A stretch of 64,000 nucleotides of DNA from Turnera subulata (taxonomy: Eukaryota; Streptophyta; Magnoliopsida; Malpighiales; Passifloraceae): positions 62,001-126,000 of the forward strand of contig JAKUCV010000869.1 in the NCBI GenBank assembly GCA_028386065.3, given 5' to 3'. Position 1 is the stretch's first letter; each line of letters opens with the position of its first letter. A program made the position numbers and the translations under genes. Below, one piece after another: positions 1-13,769 of the stretch. The notes under the pieces are model-generated. The model saw nothing but the letters and a program-made list of their open reading frames with translations, had not been told where the DNA came from and ran no database searches.

Positions 1-1370
1 GGGAATTTGTTTTATAGGGCCCGAGTGACAGATTCAAGTTGGGCTTTCATTGAGGCTTTTTGGACTTGTTAACATCTTTGGGCTAATGGGACCTGTTTGT
101 TTGTGTTTTTGCCAGCTTATGGCTGAAATTTTGAGGAAATCAGATTTACATGCTTTTCTCTTTTGTGAATAACTAGTTTTTTCGTGTACGTGATATATTA
201 ATTTACAATATAATTATTTTATTTAATTAATTATCATTTATATTAAAAATAATATTCGCCATCTTAAAATGAAAAAAATATATTTTATGTGTGAGGAAAA
301 TAAAATAAAGAAAAAACACTAAGGAAATGAATACTTGTGACGGACTTCAACATAAATAGAAGTACTTTTTATGTCTCCAGACTTCCCGTGTTAGGTCTAG
401 GGTTTCTATTCTGGAAATCGGAATCATTGAAATAGAGAGAAATTTGGAAACTTTTTCGTGCTACTACCTCTATTGATGTTTCTATAAATTAATACTAATT
501 TTATAAATCATGATGCCTGTTTTCAAAATAAATAATAATTTTATAAGTCATGATGCGTGTTCGCTCCATTCATACATATATTATTTAATTTTGTATTTAA
601 GTTGATGTGAAATCGTTTTTACTTTATAAGATTGTTAGATGAGTATAAATATTGTAATTTCTTTTCCCTTCATTCATTTCATATTTATCCATAATTATTT
701 TATTTATTTCTTAATTCACTAAACTTATTTAATTTTTAGTCTTCAATTTTTTATAGATTTTTATGTTAATAATTTTTTATTTTTATGAGACTTGTGTGTG
801 TTTTTTTTTTAAAAAAATTAAGCTTAATTATATTTTTTCACTGCCCCAGAAAGACCCGTCGTCCACTGTCTAGTGTCTACTATCCTTTGAACCAAAACAA
901 GCCAGTTTCACAGTTGTACCAGTTCTGGTCGATGGCTTTGTAATAATAGGGGAGAGACAAGAACAATTTTTCGCTCCGCCCAAAGTTTTAAGGTTTTCGA
1001 TTCAGTGAAAAAGCTACTCTGTCGTTCAAATCAGACCTCCTCGTCTTACACGGTAATGATCTCTCGATCTATTTTTCCCTACACTACCATGCTAGTACAG
1101 TATGCTATATTGTCAATCTGTTCAAATGTTAAAGATTGTGTCTTTTTGTTTTTTCGTTTCAAAAAAATTGAAATAGCTCACATGTAATCGTCCTTTGATT
1201 CTTTGGCTTCCTGGGAAAGCGAGGAAATGTGTTGGAATCAGAAAGAGAATACCCAATTTTGTATTCCTTTTTTCTTTTGCTTTTGTTTTGGTTGTTTTCT
1301 GTGGATGAATCATCTTGGTTGATGTTTTATGTTATTGTTACTGGTTCTTCAGTTATTTAAGCTAAAAGAA
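1..1370 (+). promoter_or_regulatory. AT-rich intergenic DNA, then promoter and leader of the taxilin-like gene
   Basis: No convincing gene is seen in bases 1-960, which are AT-rich with short poly-T runs. The leader of the downstream gene probably starts near 950-1010. A likely 5'-leader intron runs from a GT donor near 1053 to an AG acceptor at about 1351 (tttcttcag), 20 bases before the ATG. The short open frames here have no recognisable content. Confidence 0.5.
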
Positions 1371-4300
1371 ATGGAGAATGGAGGTGCAAACCAGCTTCCT
1401 GAAGTGGATGCTTTGCCAGATGGGTTTGTTGAGAGTTCTGCAGAACCTCAAGCTCCATCAACCCCGAGTATAGAACATGAAAAGCCGGTGAGTGACTGCA
1501 AGGAGAGGACTGTCTCGCTACATGATCGTTCAAGTGAAAAGATTCTGTCTTTTGATTCTCAAACCAGCGAGGACACCACCACCACCACTGATAAGACTGA
1601 AAAGTTGAGAACATTTCCTGTTCCATTATCTGATTCAGAAAGTACTGCTTCCATTTATGACAATGCTCATGTGGTTTCTGAGGCTCCCTCTGGGGTATTT
1701 GGATCAGGCGAGGTAAATGACCACGTTCAACGAAACTGTCAAACTTCAGAGCGACGTAATAATCTTCTCTTGCCTATACATACTTTGACTTTTCCCTTAT
1801 TAGCTTTGGAGTTTCTTATGTTATATTATTGGCTTTTGATCTTTTATTTGCAGAAATTGAAGGAGGTTCCGTGATACAAGCTCCTGATGCAGTGGATTCT
1901 CTATCTGAAAGTATCGAGTTACAGAAGGGCAGGAAGCCGGTGAGTAAAGAAGTTTTTGATCTTCTCTATGAGGATTGAAGGTGGCAAGATGTGTGTTGAA
2001 TTGCTTCATGCTCATATCAGCACTCATGTAATATTCTTTATGATGAGTCTGTTATCAGAGTAACTATTTCTTTTTCATATCGAGGAAATGACAATTGGCC
2101 TTATCATTGGATTTATGATGCACTAATGATTGATTCACTGCGGAGGCCTTTTTAAAGCGGTTGAATGTTACAGGTTATGATCATTATGCATTGGTTTTGT
2201 TGGTAACTAATAGACTTTGGGGATGCACAAATAGTCTAAATTTGGGTTCATACGACATATTTGAAAATGCTATAGTAAATGAATGCTTTTCTTTCTTTCA
2301 GCCTTGTTTTTTGTCTTAGTTATGGCGGTGATGGGTTCAACTGGTTGGTTTCGTGTCCAGTGTCTGTCAATGTACTGAATTTTCAATGTATGTTCAAGTT
2401 TTCACAAGTTCAACTGTCATGCCATCCTCACCAAGTCATGCATGCTTGTATAATTGTTTATATTTGCTTATTTTTATCGTTTGTTTTCTCCATTTCTTTG
2501 CTTTATGCTTATTTTATGTGAATAACCAAAAATTTCTTGGTTCCTGATATGTTGTTTTTCCCCTCAGGAAACCTCTGAAACTAAGCGTAAGAATGCAAAA
2601 CGAAGTTTGAAGGCAGAAAAGGAGTTCTTAGAGTTTACTTTGAAGTATCAACAAGTTCTTTCAGAAAGAGATGCTGGTCAGTTTCCCTTGTCTGAAACAT
2701 TTGGAGGTTTCCTTCATGTTATTTGATGAGCATATTTTTTTATTTTCACAGTTGATTGTCCTGAATTGTTCCCATCGGTCTATGAATCTTCTATCCTATT
2801 TCATGTTGTCTACAAGTCATATTTAAAGTTTTGAAAGATCTTTATGCTCACACAACTTCTGGCTGTATTGTTGAAACTGCATTTGCTGCCTCATATGTGA
2901 AATGACCTCAATAATTTCCCTTTAGAACAACATTTTCTGCACCATAATTTCTTATTTTTGCTAATGTTGCTTTGGGTCTTATAGTTTTCATGGTCTTGAG
3001 GTTTGGGTGTGTGGTTGCAACATGGGTAGTTCTGGACATTGCTTTTGCTCTAACATCTTAGCCTGTCAGGAAAAATAGTTTAAAGTTGCTGCAAAATATC
3101 CAACCAACTAGGCCAAGATATTATCAGCTTTTGTTTTTGGAGAAGCTTGTTCATTACAAGTTCCTGCTTTCTTCTTGGCAGTACGGATTGACTGTCCCAT
3201 GTTAAGTGTGGGAAAGTTGGACTTTCTAATCTAATTGGAAACCTGGACTTCTTCAAGATATACTTTTTTTCTTCAAATGTGATTTCAATATTTTCTGTAT
3301 TGATGGTTAATGCCAAAGGGGACACTGATATAGGCTTATCTGAATTTCAAGGCTTATCCTTTTACCTCTAACATATCATTTGTATCTGGAGAAGGTGATA
3401 ATAATACAAATTAAACTTCGACTCTGTTAACCATTTGCATTTATGTCTTTCATAGCTTTTGCTGTTCGGGATAAGCTTGAGTCACTCTGCAGAGAGTTGC
3501 AACGCCAGAACAAAATGTTAATGGTATGTATCCTGTTTCATCCTGTATCCACTGCAAACTTTTGTTGCTTATTATGTTAGTATCTTACTTTGATAATGTT
3601 TGGATTGGTTTTTATCATGTGAATTTTTCACAACTTTGCAACCTAATAGTTTGTGTATCTGGACTCTGTACGCTGTTGACTGATATGGTAAATCCAGGAT
3701 CAGTATGTGATTATCCTTTGGTGTTTGTATTTTCAATCAATACACGTTGCCATTAATTGTTGGGGTATCTTCCTGATACCATTATTTCAGCTATTTTCCT
3801 ACTTTATCTCATGGTTCTGATTGACAACTGTATTCTGAATGATTATGTGTGGTCTGCTACCCGATGCATTAGGCTAGATTGGGCATGAACTGTCCATAAA
3901 TTTTTTGGAAATTTTATGTCTCTTTTTTCTACTCTAAGGGCAATGATGCTGATTATTTAACAGGAGGAATGCAAAAGGGTTTCAACTGAGGGCCAAAACC
4001 TGAGATTAGATTTATCAACCAAGTTCCAAGATGCAATAAAGGTCTGATTGACTTATTCCTTTTGGTTGAGCATGTATTTCTAATCATCAAAGTTTCATGT
4101 TTCTGGGATCAATTGTCGGGTCTGATTTACTGTTTCTCATTATTGTTTTCCTTTCAAAGGATGTGAGCATCAAGCTAGAAGAGCAGAAGGAAGAATCCCT
4201 TGCGCAGTTGAAGGAGAATGAAATGTAAGATTTAAGGGAAATTTAAGGAAGTCACCACTGGAATTTTGTGGATCCTTTTGCAGCTGCTGGATTTATCCGG

Positions 4301-5584
4301 AGTTTGCATATTTTTGTTTCCTTGGCATGCTATATACCTACAGAAATTTTCTGAATTTGCTTTGTGGAGTTTGAATGCTATTTTGGTGTTTAATTGGACT
4401 TCAAAATGTTTACTTTTCATTACTCTTTAACAAAATCTGGCTGATTTTTGTTTTGCTCAGGTTAAGAATTAAGCTCAAGGAGCTCGCTGATCAGTATGCT
4501 CTTTCTGAACAGCAACACGCACAGAAGGTACGGAATTCATGTTTCACCATTAATTTGAAGAATCATCGTCTTTCCTTGTTGAAGTGCTAATTCATCTTTC
4601 TTTTTTGTTCTTCCTTTTTATTTGTTTGTTGTGGACACACAGTTAAAGCAGAAGACACTAGAACTTCAGATTGCTGATTTGAAGATTAAGCAACATGAAG
4701 AGAAATTAATCCAAGAACAGTCCCAGATGAAAATTTATGCAGAACAGGTATCACAGTTATTGGCAACTGAAAAAAATTTGCGCCTGCAGTTGACCGCTGA
4801 TGGTGAAAAATTCCAACAATTCCAGGTGAGTTCATTTGGTTATGTCAGCATTTTCTGCAGAAAAGCTGACCGTTTATCCTTCATAATAATTCGCTCTTTT
4901 CCTGATAAATGTGCTCCCTGGTATCACTTTCCAAGTTAGCAAGAACTAACATCCCAGACTTTCAGCTGTTGTAAAAAGTCTATGGCTGCCTTTCTTGAAC
5001 AGTGTGTGTTAATTGGGAAGTTTCTATGGGGAAAATATGGTAACTTGAATGTTAATTGATCTAGAATGCAATATTGACTCTCAGGATGCATTAGTGAAGA
5101 GCAACGAGGTATTTGAAACGTTTAAGCAAGAGATTGACAAGGTACACCTGAATTTGTCTCCGTGAAGATGTATATTGGTCAAGATGCACTTTCTCCTTTA
5201 ATTTTCCCTTCAGTGACATCTAACCAGTTTCTACTTATATATGTCATATTAGATGGCCAAATCAATCAGGGAACTCAAAAAAGAAAACACGTTCTTGAAG
5301 AGCAAGTGCGAGAAATCAGATGTTACTCTAATTGAACTTGTTGAGGAGGTACTGCTTGGCTTTGCATTTCTTATCTTTAAACCCAGCTATATAGCATTCA
5401 AGTGTCATTCTTGCCCAAGTTTAAACATTTTATATCTTGCTGTGTGCAGCGAGAGAAATTGAAGAAACAGCTGGAGAAAACAAAAAACCAGAAAGAGAAG
5501 CTGGAATCATTGTGTCGGTCACTTCAAGCAGAGAGGAAGCAGAATGCTACAGAGAGCAACAGTTGCGAGCCGATTGTAACATGA
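1371..5584 (+). CDS. alpha-taxilin-like coiled-coil protein, 11 coding exons
   Basis: Taxilins are long coiled-coil proteins that bind syntaxins and are linked to vesicle traffic; the plant members are little studied. Exons: 1371-1755, 1854-1939, 2568-2676, 3456-3523, 3964-4041, 4160-4224, 4461-4527, 4643-4825, 5085-5141, 5253-5348, 5450-5584. Together they give 1329 bases, 442 residues, with consistent phases. The N-terminal ~155 residues are acidic and Ser/Thr-rich, probably disordered. From about residue 158 to 435 the protein is an almost unbroken Lys/Glu/Leu coiled coil with taxilin landmarks such as LESLCRELQRQNK, in which the family's L-C-R-E-L-Q core is intact. Exon 1 must use the donor at 1755, not the one at 1712: the earlier donor runs into TGA in exon 2, while the later one gives the right phase. 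The start is the first ATG of the open frame after the leader acceptor. Neighbour SIZ1 lies 1.1 kb downstream on the same strand. Confidence 0.88.
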
Positions 5585-6651
5585 TCACTCCTAATGATAG
5601 TTCGAACATTGGAATGTTGCTTGCAGTTTTTATTGGATAGTTCTTACTGTGGCTTATAGTTAAGCTAAGAGAGGTGCAATTTTTTTAACATTCTTGGGCC
5701 GGTGATGTGAAAGTATGGCCCTTACGGTCAACGTTATCTGATTTGCATCAACGGGGTTGATTGATGGCTCTTGTTATGCTTCTAAAGGCCTTTATGCGTA
5801 GTATCTGCAACGGAATTAGTTTTAACGAAATCCAGCCGAAAAGGGAAAAAATTAAGTTTGAGTGAAAATATTCGATGCTGCTATTTTTAGTTCATGTAAC
5901 TGGGAATTTTGATCCTTGTGCATGCTAGAAAACCTAAAATTTGCTAGGTCACTCTCCAAAAATCTGTTTATAATGCATGCACGTTTTCCAAAAGTTATAG
6001 CTATCTATATCAATAAATTTATAGATGGATAAAAAAAATTAATATTAATAATATTAATATTAACATTAAAAGATTAATTCAATACTACTAAATACTTAGC
6101 AAATCTATGAATTCTGACAAACACACAAGTAAAAAGGTTGTTTAATAACGTAATTGAATGAGAATCCAGAAAGAAACTCTCGATATGGAAGAAAAATTAC
6201 TAACCAACCAAAACAAGTACCACACCAAACCAAAACCCAATATCACCCAAAAAGCCAAAGGCCGAAGCCACCGATTTCATAGAAGCCCGGACTTGTACCA
6301 AAAACCCAAAACCTCGATTCATTACATGCCCTCACGTCCGCTATAAGTAGAGGCTACGCTTCTGCGAATGTCCTAATACCCTCCACTTTAAAGAAACAGA
6401 AGAACAAGTGCAACTGTGCTTCTCAGTCAGTCTTCCAGTGTAGCCTGGCAATCTCTCGAAAACCCTAAAGGTTCTTTTTGAAAAAGTTAACTCAAACCCA
6501 GTTGTAGCATTATTGAGAAGTCAATTTGCTTCCTTCCAATTTTTCGAGTGTAAAGTTTGCAACTTTTTTTTTGGTTTTTTTGTGGGTGTGATCATGAATT
6601 TGGTATTGCTTTTCCAATTTCAGGAGTTTGAATTTGGTTGGAACCCAGAAA
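5585..6651 (+). promoter_or_regulatory. Taxilin 3' UTR, spacer, and SIZ1 promoter/leader
   Basis: Bases 5585-5900 look like the 3' UTR of the taxilin-like gene. Bases 6000-6150 are AT-rich with short TTAATA repeats. The SIZ1 leader probably begins near 6390-6430; it holds a telo-box-like AAACCCTAAA near 6460. A likely leader intron ends at the AG near 6623, just before the ATG at 6652. No other gene is seen. Confidence 0.45.
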
Positions 6652-9600
6652 ATGGATTTGGTTTCTACTTGCAAGGTAATTGATGGCTTAATGTTTAATT
6701 GCTTAGAAGTTTGCGGGGGAATTGAAAAGAGAACGTTTTTTAGTTGGAAACTGAAGTTGGGTTGCTTTTGTCTTTGAATTGGTCTAGTAACTGGTGTTCT
6801 AACTCATTAAAACTTTTAGTAAGTGTAAAAGACTTGGTTTTTATCACATATTTGTATGTCTGCTTCATGCGAGTGTTAGTGACTTTGGGGTGCTCCTCTA
6901 CCTCTGTAGAGCAAGTTGGCATATTTCCGGATTAAAGAGCTCAAGGATGTGCTATATCAGCTGCGTCTTCCTAAGCAAGGCAGGAAACAGGTATGCTGCT
7001 TCATTTAGACCATGCACTGCATTTTCGATGAACAGTAGCTTTTGTCTCCTTGCGTTGTTCTTCTATCTGTATTTGCATTTGTCCATCAGTGTTTGGTGCT
7101 TTTACGTGATTAGAACCTCTTTACTAGCCATGTTGTTTACTTTGATTTTCTATGAACTTTGATCATTTTGTCTGAAATGTGTGTTCGACACCCTACATCT
7201 TTTTGTGCAGGATTTGGTGGACAGAATCTTATGCTTGCTTTCAACTGAAGAGCGTGAGCTATTTTTTTTTTGCTATCAATATTTAATGTTCTTTATCAAT
7301 CTTTAGAGATGATGTTTCTACAGCTGATGCTGCTTATGTAACTCATACATCCATTTCATCTGCTCAACAATCTTCGCACCAAAGCTGATTGTTGTAGTCC
7401 CCTAGTCGGTATTTCCTTGGTTCCACTGTTTTTTCAAAACTCTATTTGAATTTGAAGTGTTTCTGTAAATATACAGACAGACAAGGTTGTAAGCTTTCCT
7501 TTTTCTACAAAGGCTTTCTAGCCGCTGTTTAGTTCTTCCTCATTCTATTGGCCAAATTGGGGAAAAGTGCTCCTTGCATGACAGTGCTGACATGCTCAAG
7601 CATGACTTTGTTGCTAAGACCTTACTGAAAAATAGTTTGTACTTCATTAGTGTATTTGTGCATGATAATGCGTTAACCCTGTTAATTCCAGTGAGGATCA
7701 AATTCTTACACATGGTTTCACGCTCTGTGCAGTTCCTGCGCTGCATAGCTTACCGAAGAAAAGATCCATTGGAAAGGAAAGGGTAGCTAAAATAATTGAT
7801 GATGCTTACAGGTGTTGCTTTCATTTTGCATGCTTATATCATGAACCTTATATGGGAATTTTTTACATGTTAATGTTATTGTTTGTGATAGCATCAATTG
7901 CAGCTGCTCTGACTCATAAATATGTTGTAAATCTCTGTTATGCTCATCCTTTTGCTTAAAGTTGTTTCCATCATTCTAAGGACCGGTTATCCATTGAACC
8001 TATCATATTGTTTCAGAAAAATGCTCATATCAGATGCTGCTGATCTAGCAACAAAGGCTCCGGGTGGTTTGGATGTTAGTACTGCAAGGGAAGAAGAAGT
8101 TCAAGATTTTGATGTTTTGGACAAGGAGGTTTCTTGTCCATGTGGAAAGTTGCAACCTACTGAGTGCACAATACGGGTAGTCTCACAGTTTTAACTTTGA
8201 GTAACTCTTCCCTCTGTAGTAAAGCACACACTAATTTTTTTTTTTGGGAAAGCTGTTTTTATACTATCAACTTCATAGAAGAAAAATGGTGTCTTTAAAC
8301 TATGGTTGAAGAGTACTCTATTTTGATATGGGCCCCAGATCAAATCCATTTTTCATCAGTTTTCATCTCTTAATGGGTATGGTTGTTATTGGCTGTGATT
8401 TACCTGGGACATCTTTACACAGTGGGTATCTGCCATCCTGATTGTGCATCGGTGGATCCCTGTTATTCAAGTTTAAAAAACTGAGTACTTTGCTTGAAGA
8501 TATTTACATTTCTTGCATCTCCATGTAAGAGAAAATGTTTTGCATATGTTCACTGTATACATATACACGTTGCAATCTATCATTTTTGCTGTCTCTAAAA
8601 GACGTGAATTCTGTATGACACCTTTGCTGGCGTTTTTCCTGTTTGCAGTGTGTGGATCGAAAATGCCAAGTGGAGCAACATATCAATTGTGTTGTTATTC
8701 CGAGTAATCCTACGGAGAGCAAGCCTCCAATTCCTCCTTTGTTTTACTGTGAAAAGTGTCGAATCAAACGAGCAGATCCGTACGTATCTTATCATCAAAG
8801 TTCTATTGAGTTGTACATTTACCAGAACCGAGAATAAGTTGAAATATGGCAATGCCATTTCTACCTTTTTCCTCTTATTTCTGTTGTTTCTGAAATCTGG
8901 AAGTCATATTTCTTCTGGACTATCATGTGCTGCTTGCCTATGACAGCTTGCAAGTTGCAGCTATGCTTGTCAGATTACTGTTGTTGCACAACTGGATGTG
9001 ACTGCTTGTCAAACGCACTCATACATGTTCATGCACTCTGGCTGAGAATTAAGAAATAATATTTCTAATATCTATGCATATTGGATGACTTTCAATTGTG
9101 TTTCATTTTCTTTTTCTTTTTGTCTTTTCTTTAGACTTGTATGGGAAGCCATTCCTTCATGCTAATGCACTTTCCATGACAGGTTTTGGGTCACTGTGGC
9201 ATATATATTGATGCCTATGAAGTTAATTGATTCACATATTCTACATAATGGGTGAGTGTAACTTTTTGGCTCTCTCAGCCCTCCCATTTAGTTCTTTCGT
9301 TTTGTCTGTTAGAAGCTACATTATTTTCTGCACTTTCCACAACCAAGTGTCCTCCTCTTCTTGCAGAGTGTATTGCATCTATTGCAGGAGGACTTAGGTA
9401 GTTGTCTTTGTTAATATGGAATGCCAAAACTTTGATCTCTACCTGATGCTAGATTTGCTCAAAACATAAACAGCCTGATTTACCCATCATCTATCTGTTG
9501 AAAACAATTCTTTTCCTGCTTCCGCAATTATTAAATGATTTTATTCTTTATAAGAACCGTTTGGCTTGTTTAATTACCAAACCCCATCTGCCACTATGAT

Positions 9601-12600
9601 TGGAAATGTGATTGAGGTACAGAACCCAAAATAAGTGGCCATTAGGACTTGGCTTTGGTCTAAATAGAAGCTGGGATTAGGAACTGGCTTTATGTAAACC
9701 CAAGGACATAAGAAACAAGAGCCCTGAGAGTGTTCCTGCTATGTTACATCCTTTTAACGTTGTTTGTTAAAACTCTTGGGACCATTGGTGAGAAACAGTG
9801 TTTTATTTGTGTTCTTTTCATGTGTGATTAGCTCATATGTTTCTCGTCTTTATCACCTTCCACTCTTCTCCAATGTTGTTCAGTGCAAACCAAATGCAGA
9901 GTGTGGAACAAACATTTCGGTTGACTAAAGCAGACCAAGATCTATTGCAGAACACTGATTACGAAGTTCAGGTTGGTTTCTCAGTTAAATGATGAGTTCA
10001 TTGAGGATTATGCTTACTGTTAATTATGTGCAAGGGTTGATAGATGGATTATTTTATTTGTTGAAGTTGCTTTTGTGTAGGTTTGGTGTATGCTTCTGAA
10101 TGACAATGTCTTGTTTAGGATGCAGTGGCCACAATATGCAAGTTTGTGGATTAATGGTACGCAAACTTTAATAAAATTCCATTATTCATTCACTGTCAGC
10201 AAGCATTTTCCCTCTGTTGTTGGAAACATGATTTGCTATTCTTGAAAAACTAGAGAAACCGGAACCATGTCATGATGATAAGTGCAATTAGTCTCTTTTG
10301 TGGTTAGTTGTTGTACTGTGGTTGGGGCCTCAATACTGTCCTTGATGCAAATACCTCCAAATATGTCACAACTCATCATTATCTAGTTGGGCTCACATGA
10401 GGCTTTTCTGCTCTTGAGACTTGTTGGAAGTGTAAAGAAGCTTATTAATGGCATACTCCAAATCAAATTAACATGAAACAACTACCAATTTGACGATTAG
10501 TGTGTTAGCTGGAGCTGGGTTTCAACTTGGAAGCAAATTTCCTACAATGTCCTTAATGGACTAGTTTTAGGAAGGTTAAAGTGCCTGTCATGAATATAGT
10601 ACTTTGTGCATTGAACTGTGAGACTGATACGATTTCTGAGATTTTACCTATTTAGTAAAGTCTTCAAGAACTACTATGAAAGCATGTTTTTTGGAGTTGC
10701 CTGCATCCGTTTAACCAATGTTTCCCCTAAAATAGATTCCCAACTTGACGATTTTCCCTTCTAACTACTTTGAAATTTGGTTTGATATTGCAGACATGCA
10801 AGTCAGAGTAGTTAATAGACCTGGTACGCAGTTGCTAGGTGCTAACGGCCGTGACGATGGTGCATTAGTGAGTCTATTTCCCTTCTCTCTTTGATCATCC
10901 ATGTGTTACTGTCTCATACGGGAGCATTGCTTTTGTTCCTTTGCCTCTGCTTTTAGTGGAGCCTGTGTTTAAATTAAATATTTGTTTGCTTTACCTGTAG
11001 CTTTACGAGATATAATCTTGTTGCACTTGATGCAGATCAAATCATTCCTTGTGGAGGGAATTAATAAGTTTTGCTTATCAGCGTGTGATACTCGTGTGTT
11101 CTGTTTTGCCATCAGACTTGTGAAGCGTCTTACAGTAGATAAGGTATTCCCTCCGTTTTATACAGTACACCTGTTTCATGCTTTATTTTGAGATTAGAGA
11201 CTTCCAACCTCGATTACCCTATTCCCCAGTGCATAAGTGCACAACGAAGTGGTTGGTTGATCTAGCTTCAGGTCTGTGACATGCTTATCTTAGTTAAGTG
11301 GACTCAACTGTGTTCTTTCTTCTTGGATCCTCAAAAGCCCTTTACGGCTTAATATCAATAAATGCATTTGATCCATTGATGAACTTGTGTCTAGGTTCTC
11401 AGCTTGATTCCTAAAGAAAAAGATGGTGAGCTTTTTGAAGATGCCCTTGCTCGTGTATGTCGTTGCATTGGAGGCGGGATGGATACAAAAAATGAGGATT
11501 ATGATAGTGATGTGGAAGTCATTGCAGATTCAATTACTGTTAATCTTCGTTGCCCTGTAAGTAGTAGCTTCCCATTTTGGCTGTTTTACTGCTTCATGTT
11601 TTTTCACTGGGAAATATAGAGAATGATAACGTTTGTGTCAGTTTAGGTTTAAGTGCTCAATCGCCTGAAAAAAATTTTGTTCCTTTATTATATATGTTAC
11701 CAGGCACCTGCATTTCTTTTGTCCCATGGACTGAGTTACATGTGCATTTGTATATTTGGTTGCTAATTATTGTATTAACAGGCCTTCTTATGTAAAAACT
11801 TTATGTTCTAAATTGTACCAAAGATGGAGGATAGCACTTATGTTGGCACTTCAAATATTATTTGCTTATAAAACCCTCATAAGCCTGGCAACGTCAAAAA
11901 AGTAGTTCCTTTTCTGCTGTCTCTGTATGTGTGTTGTTGACATGTTTCTGCTTATCTTTATGTACAGAAACCTGAAAATTATGTAAATCTTAGGGGGTGG
12001 AAATATTATTCATGCAGTTGTCATTTGGTAACTACTTGGTTATTTCTTCCTAATCATGTGTCTATGGAATTGCTAGATGAGTGGCTCTAGAATAAAGCAT
12101 GCCGGAAGATTTAAACCTTGTTTACACATGGGCTGTTTTGATCTTGATACTTTTGTGGAACTGACTCAGCGCACCAGAAAGGCAAGTGATCCTTTCATTG
12201 ATGTGATTTTTGGCTTCTTCCAGTCTTTTGTCTATATGTGAATCTGATTACGAGGATGTGCAGTGGCAGTGCCCCATTTGCCTGAAGAACTACTGCTTGG
12301 AGGACATCATCATTGACCCTTATTTTAATCAAATTGCAACCATGGTAGTTTCCGTGCTGGAAACGGCAAAGTTCTTATCTTGTATCTATTTTCCTGTTAA
12401 AGATTATTAGAGCTAATGTATTCGTATATTTGCTTACAAGATGAGGCATTGTGGGGAGGATGTCACTGAGATTATGGTGAAACCTGATGGTTCTTGGGCT
12501 GCAAAGACCAAAGGCGAGATTGGTGATCTTGGGCAATGGCATCGTCCTGATGGCTCTCTTTTTGATGCTACACGTGAAGTTACTTCCCCTCTGGAAATGT

Positions 12601-13769
12601 CAAGGCACATTGAGAAGGGATATAACCTAGAACTATGTGGTAGCACAGAATATGGAATGGAAGAGAACACCAATGGAATTGTACAGGTTGGCAAACATAA
12701 GCACACCTCTGTCTCCTCAATGGATCAACTTGAGGAAAATTTCGGAATAACAATGAGCCGCAGTGCTATGGGAAGCGGCCGGGAGGAAGATGATATGAGC
12801 ATGGATCAGAGATGTGTCACTGATCATTTCTCTCCCAGCAGTTTCATTGATATTAATTCTATAAGTCACAGTTTTGACCCGAGGTGTGGGCTCAATAACA
12901 GTTGTAGTGCGCCGCATAATGCAGACATAATAGTTCTTAGTGATTCTGATGAAGAGGATGACAATGTGGTTCCTGGAGCTGCTTATGGTGCTGGCTTAGT
13001 AAATCAGAGCAGTTCTTTGACTGCACATCGTGAGATGGCAAACTCGCACCTAAAACATCCAGAGCTTTACGCAGGAGTTAGGTCTTCTTTTGGTGTCTTT
13101 AATAACAATGGTTATGATGTTAGGAAGCATAGTTCCTCCTATCCTTCCAGCATTGAAGCCAGTCCTATTATCCAACATTTAGGTGAAGACACGAATATCA
13201 CAGATTCTTTGATTGATTTGGAGCATACTTCTGTCAATGGTTCTGCTCCAGCGAGTGGCTACAATTGGGCCTCAACAGCAGCTTTAAGTTCAGGTGGGTG
13301 GTCATCATTTGTTCACCTTTTAGACAGTCCATTGCATATGCCTGTGATTGTTTTCCATATTTAAGGTATTTAAGTGTTGATTGATGTAGCATTAACCTGA
13401 TATTCATGCATGCAGAATAATAATTTTTATGATAAATTATAGATAGTTGACTTTTGCTGAAATCTCTTTACGTGCACTTAGTTATGCATGTATTATGTGG
13501 ACTAGCGCATGTGCACCTAGGCTAGCGTGTTTTTATATGTATCTGTATTTGTAGGTAATCGTGTTAAAATCACTATGGTCATTTTCATTGTTGTGGTGTG
13601 GCTTTTATATCTTTTTTGTGCATTTGCAGCTGCTTCAATTGCAGTCCTAGATGGTGAAACCAGTACAAAACGGAGAAGTAACAAGAAATTTTCTGATGGC
13701 CCCTTCTCATTTCCTCGCCAGCCACGCTCTGTTAGAAAACGTATCTGCAGTAAATTAACTTATTTTTAA
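6652..13769 (+). CDS. SIZ1: SIZ1-type SUMO E3 ligase (SAP, PHD, PINIT, SP-RING), 16 coding exons
   Basis: SIZ1 is the nuclear PIAS-family ligase that passes SUMO from the E2 to target proteins in plant stress, phosphate and hormone responses. Exons: 6652-6675, 6910-6990, 7211-7253, 7733-7811, 8017-8176, 8649-8779, 9183-9251, 9884-9971, 10081-10156, 10794-10867, 11036-11143, 11395-11556, 12077-12181, 12264-12344, 12441-13293, 13630-13769; 2274 bases, 757 residues, phases consistent. Domains: SAP at about 9-45 ([14 protein letters not shown]); PHD at 115-170; PINIT at about 190-330 ([22 protein letters not shown]); SP-RING at 365-430 ([19 protein letters not shown]); SUMO-interacting motif [12 protein letters not shown] near 590-601. 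The C-terminal block [14 protein letters not shown] is family-typical, but the tail after it differs from Arabidopsis and the protein is shorter than Arabidopsis SIZ1 (over 870). Intron 13 uses a GC donor. The PHD lacks the usual Trp in its V-W-Q-H segment. Confidence 0.93.

Noticed and set aside
6890..7162. Hydrophobic 90-codon frame
   Set aside because: Overlaps SIZ1 exon 2 and intron 2 in another frame; no family match.
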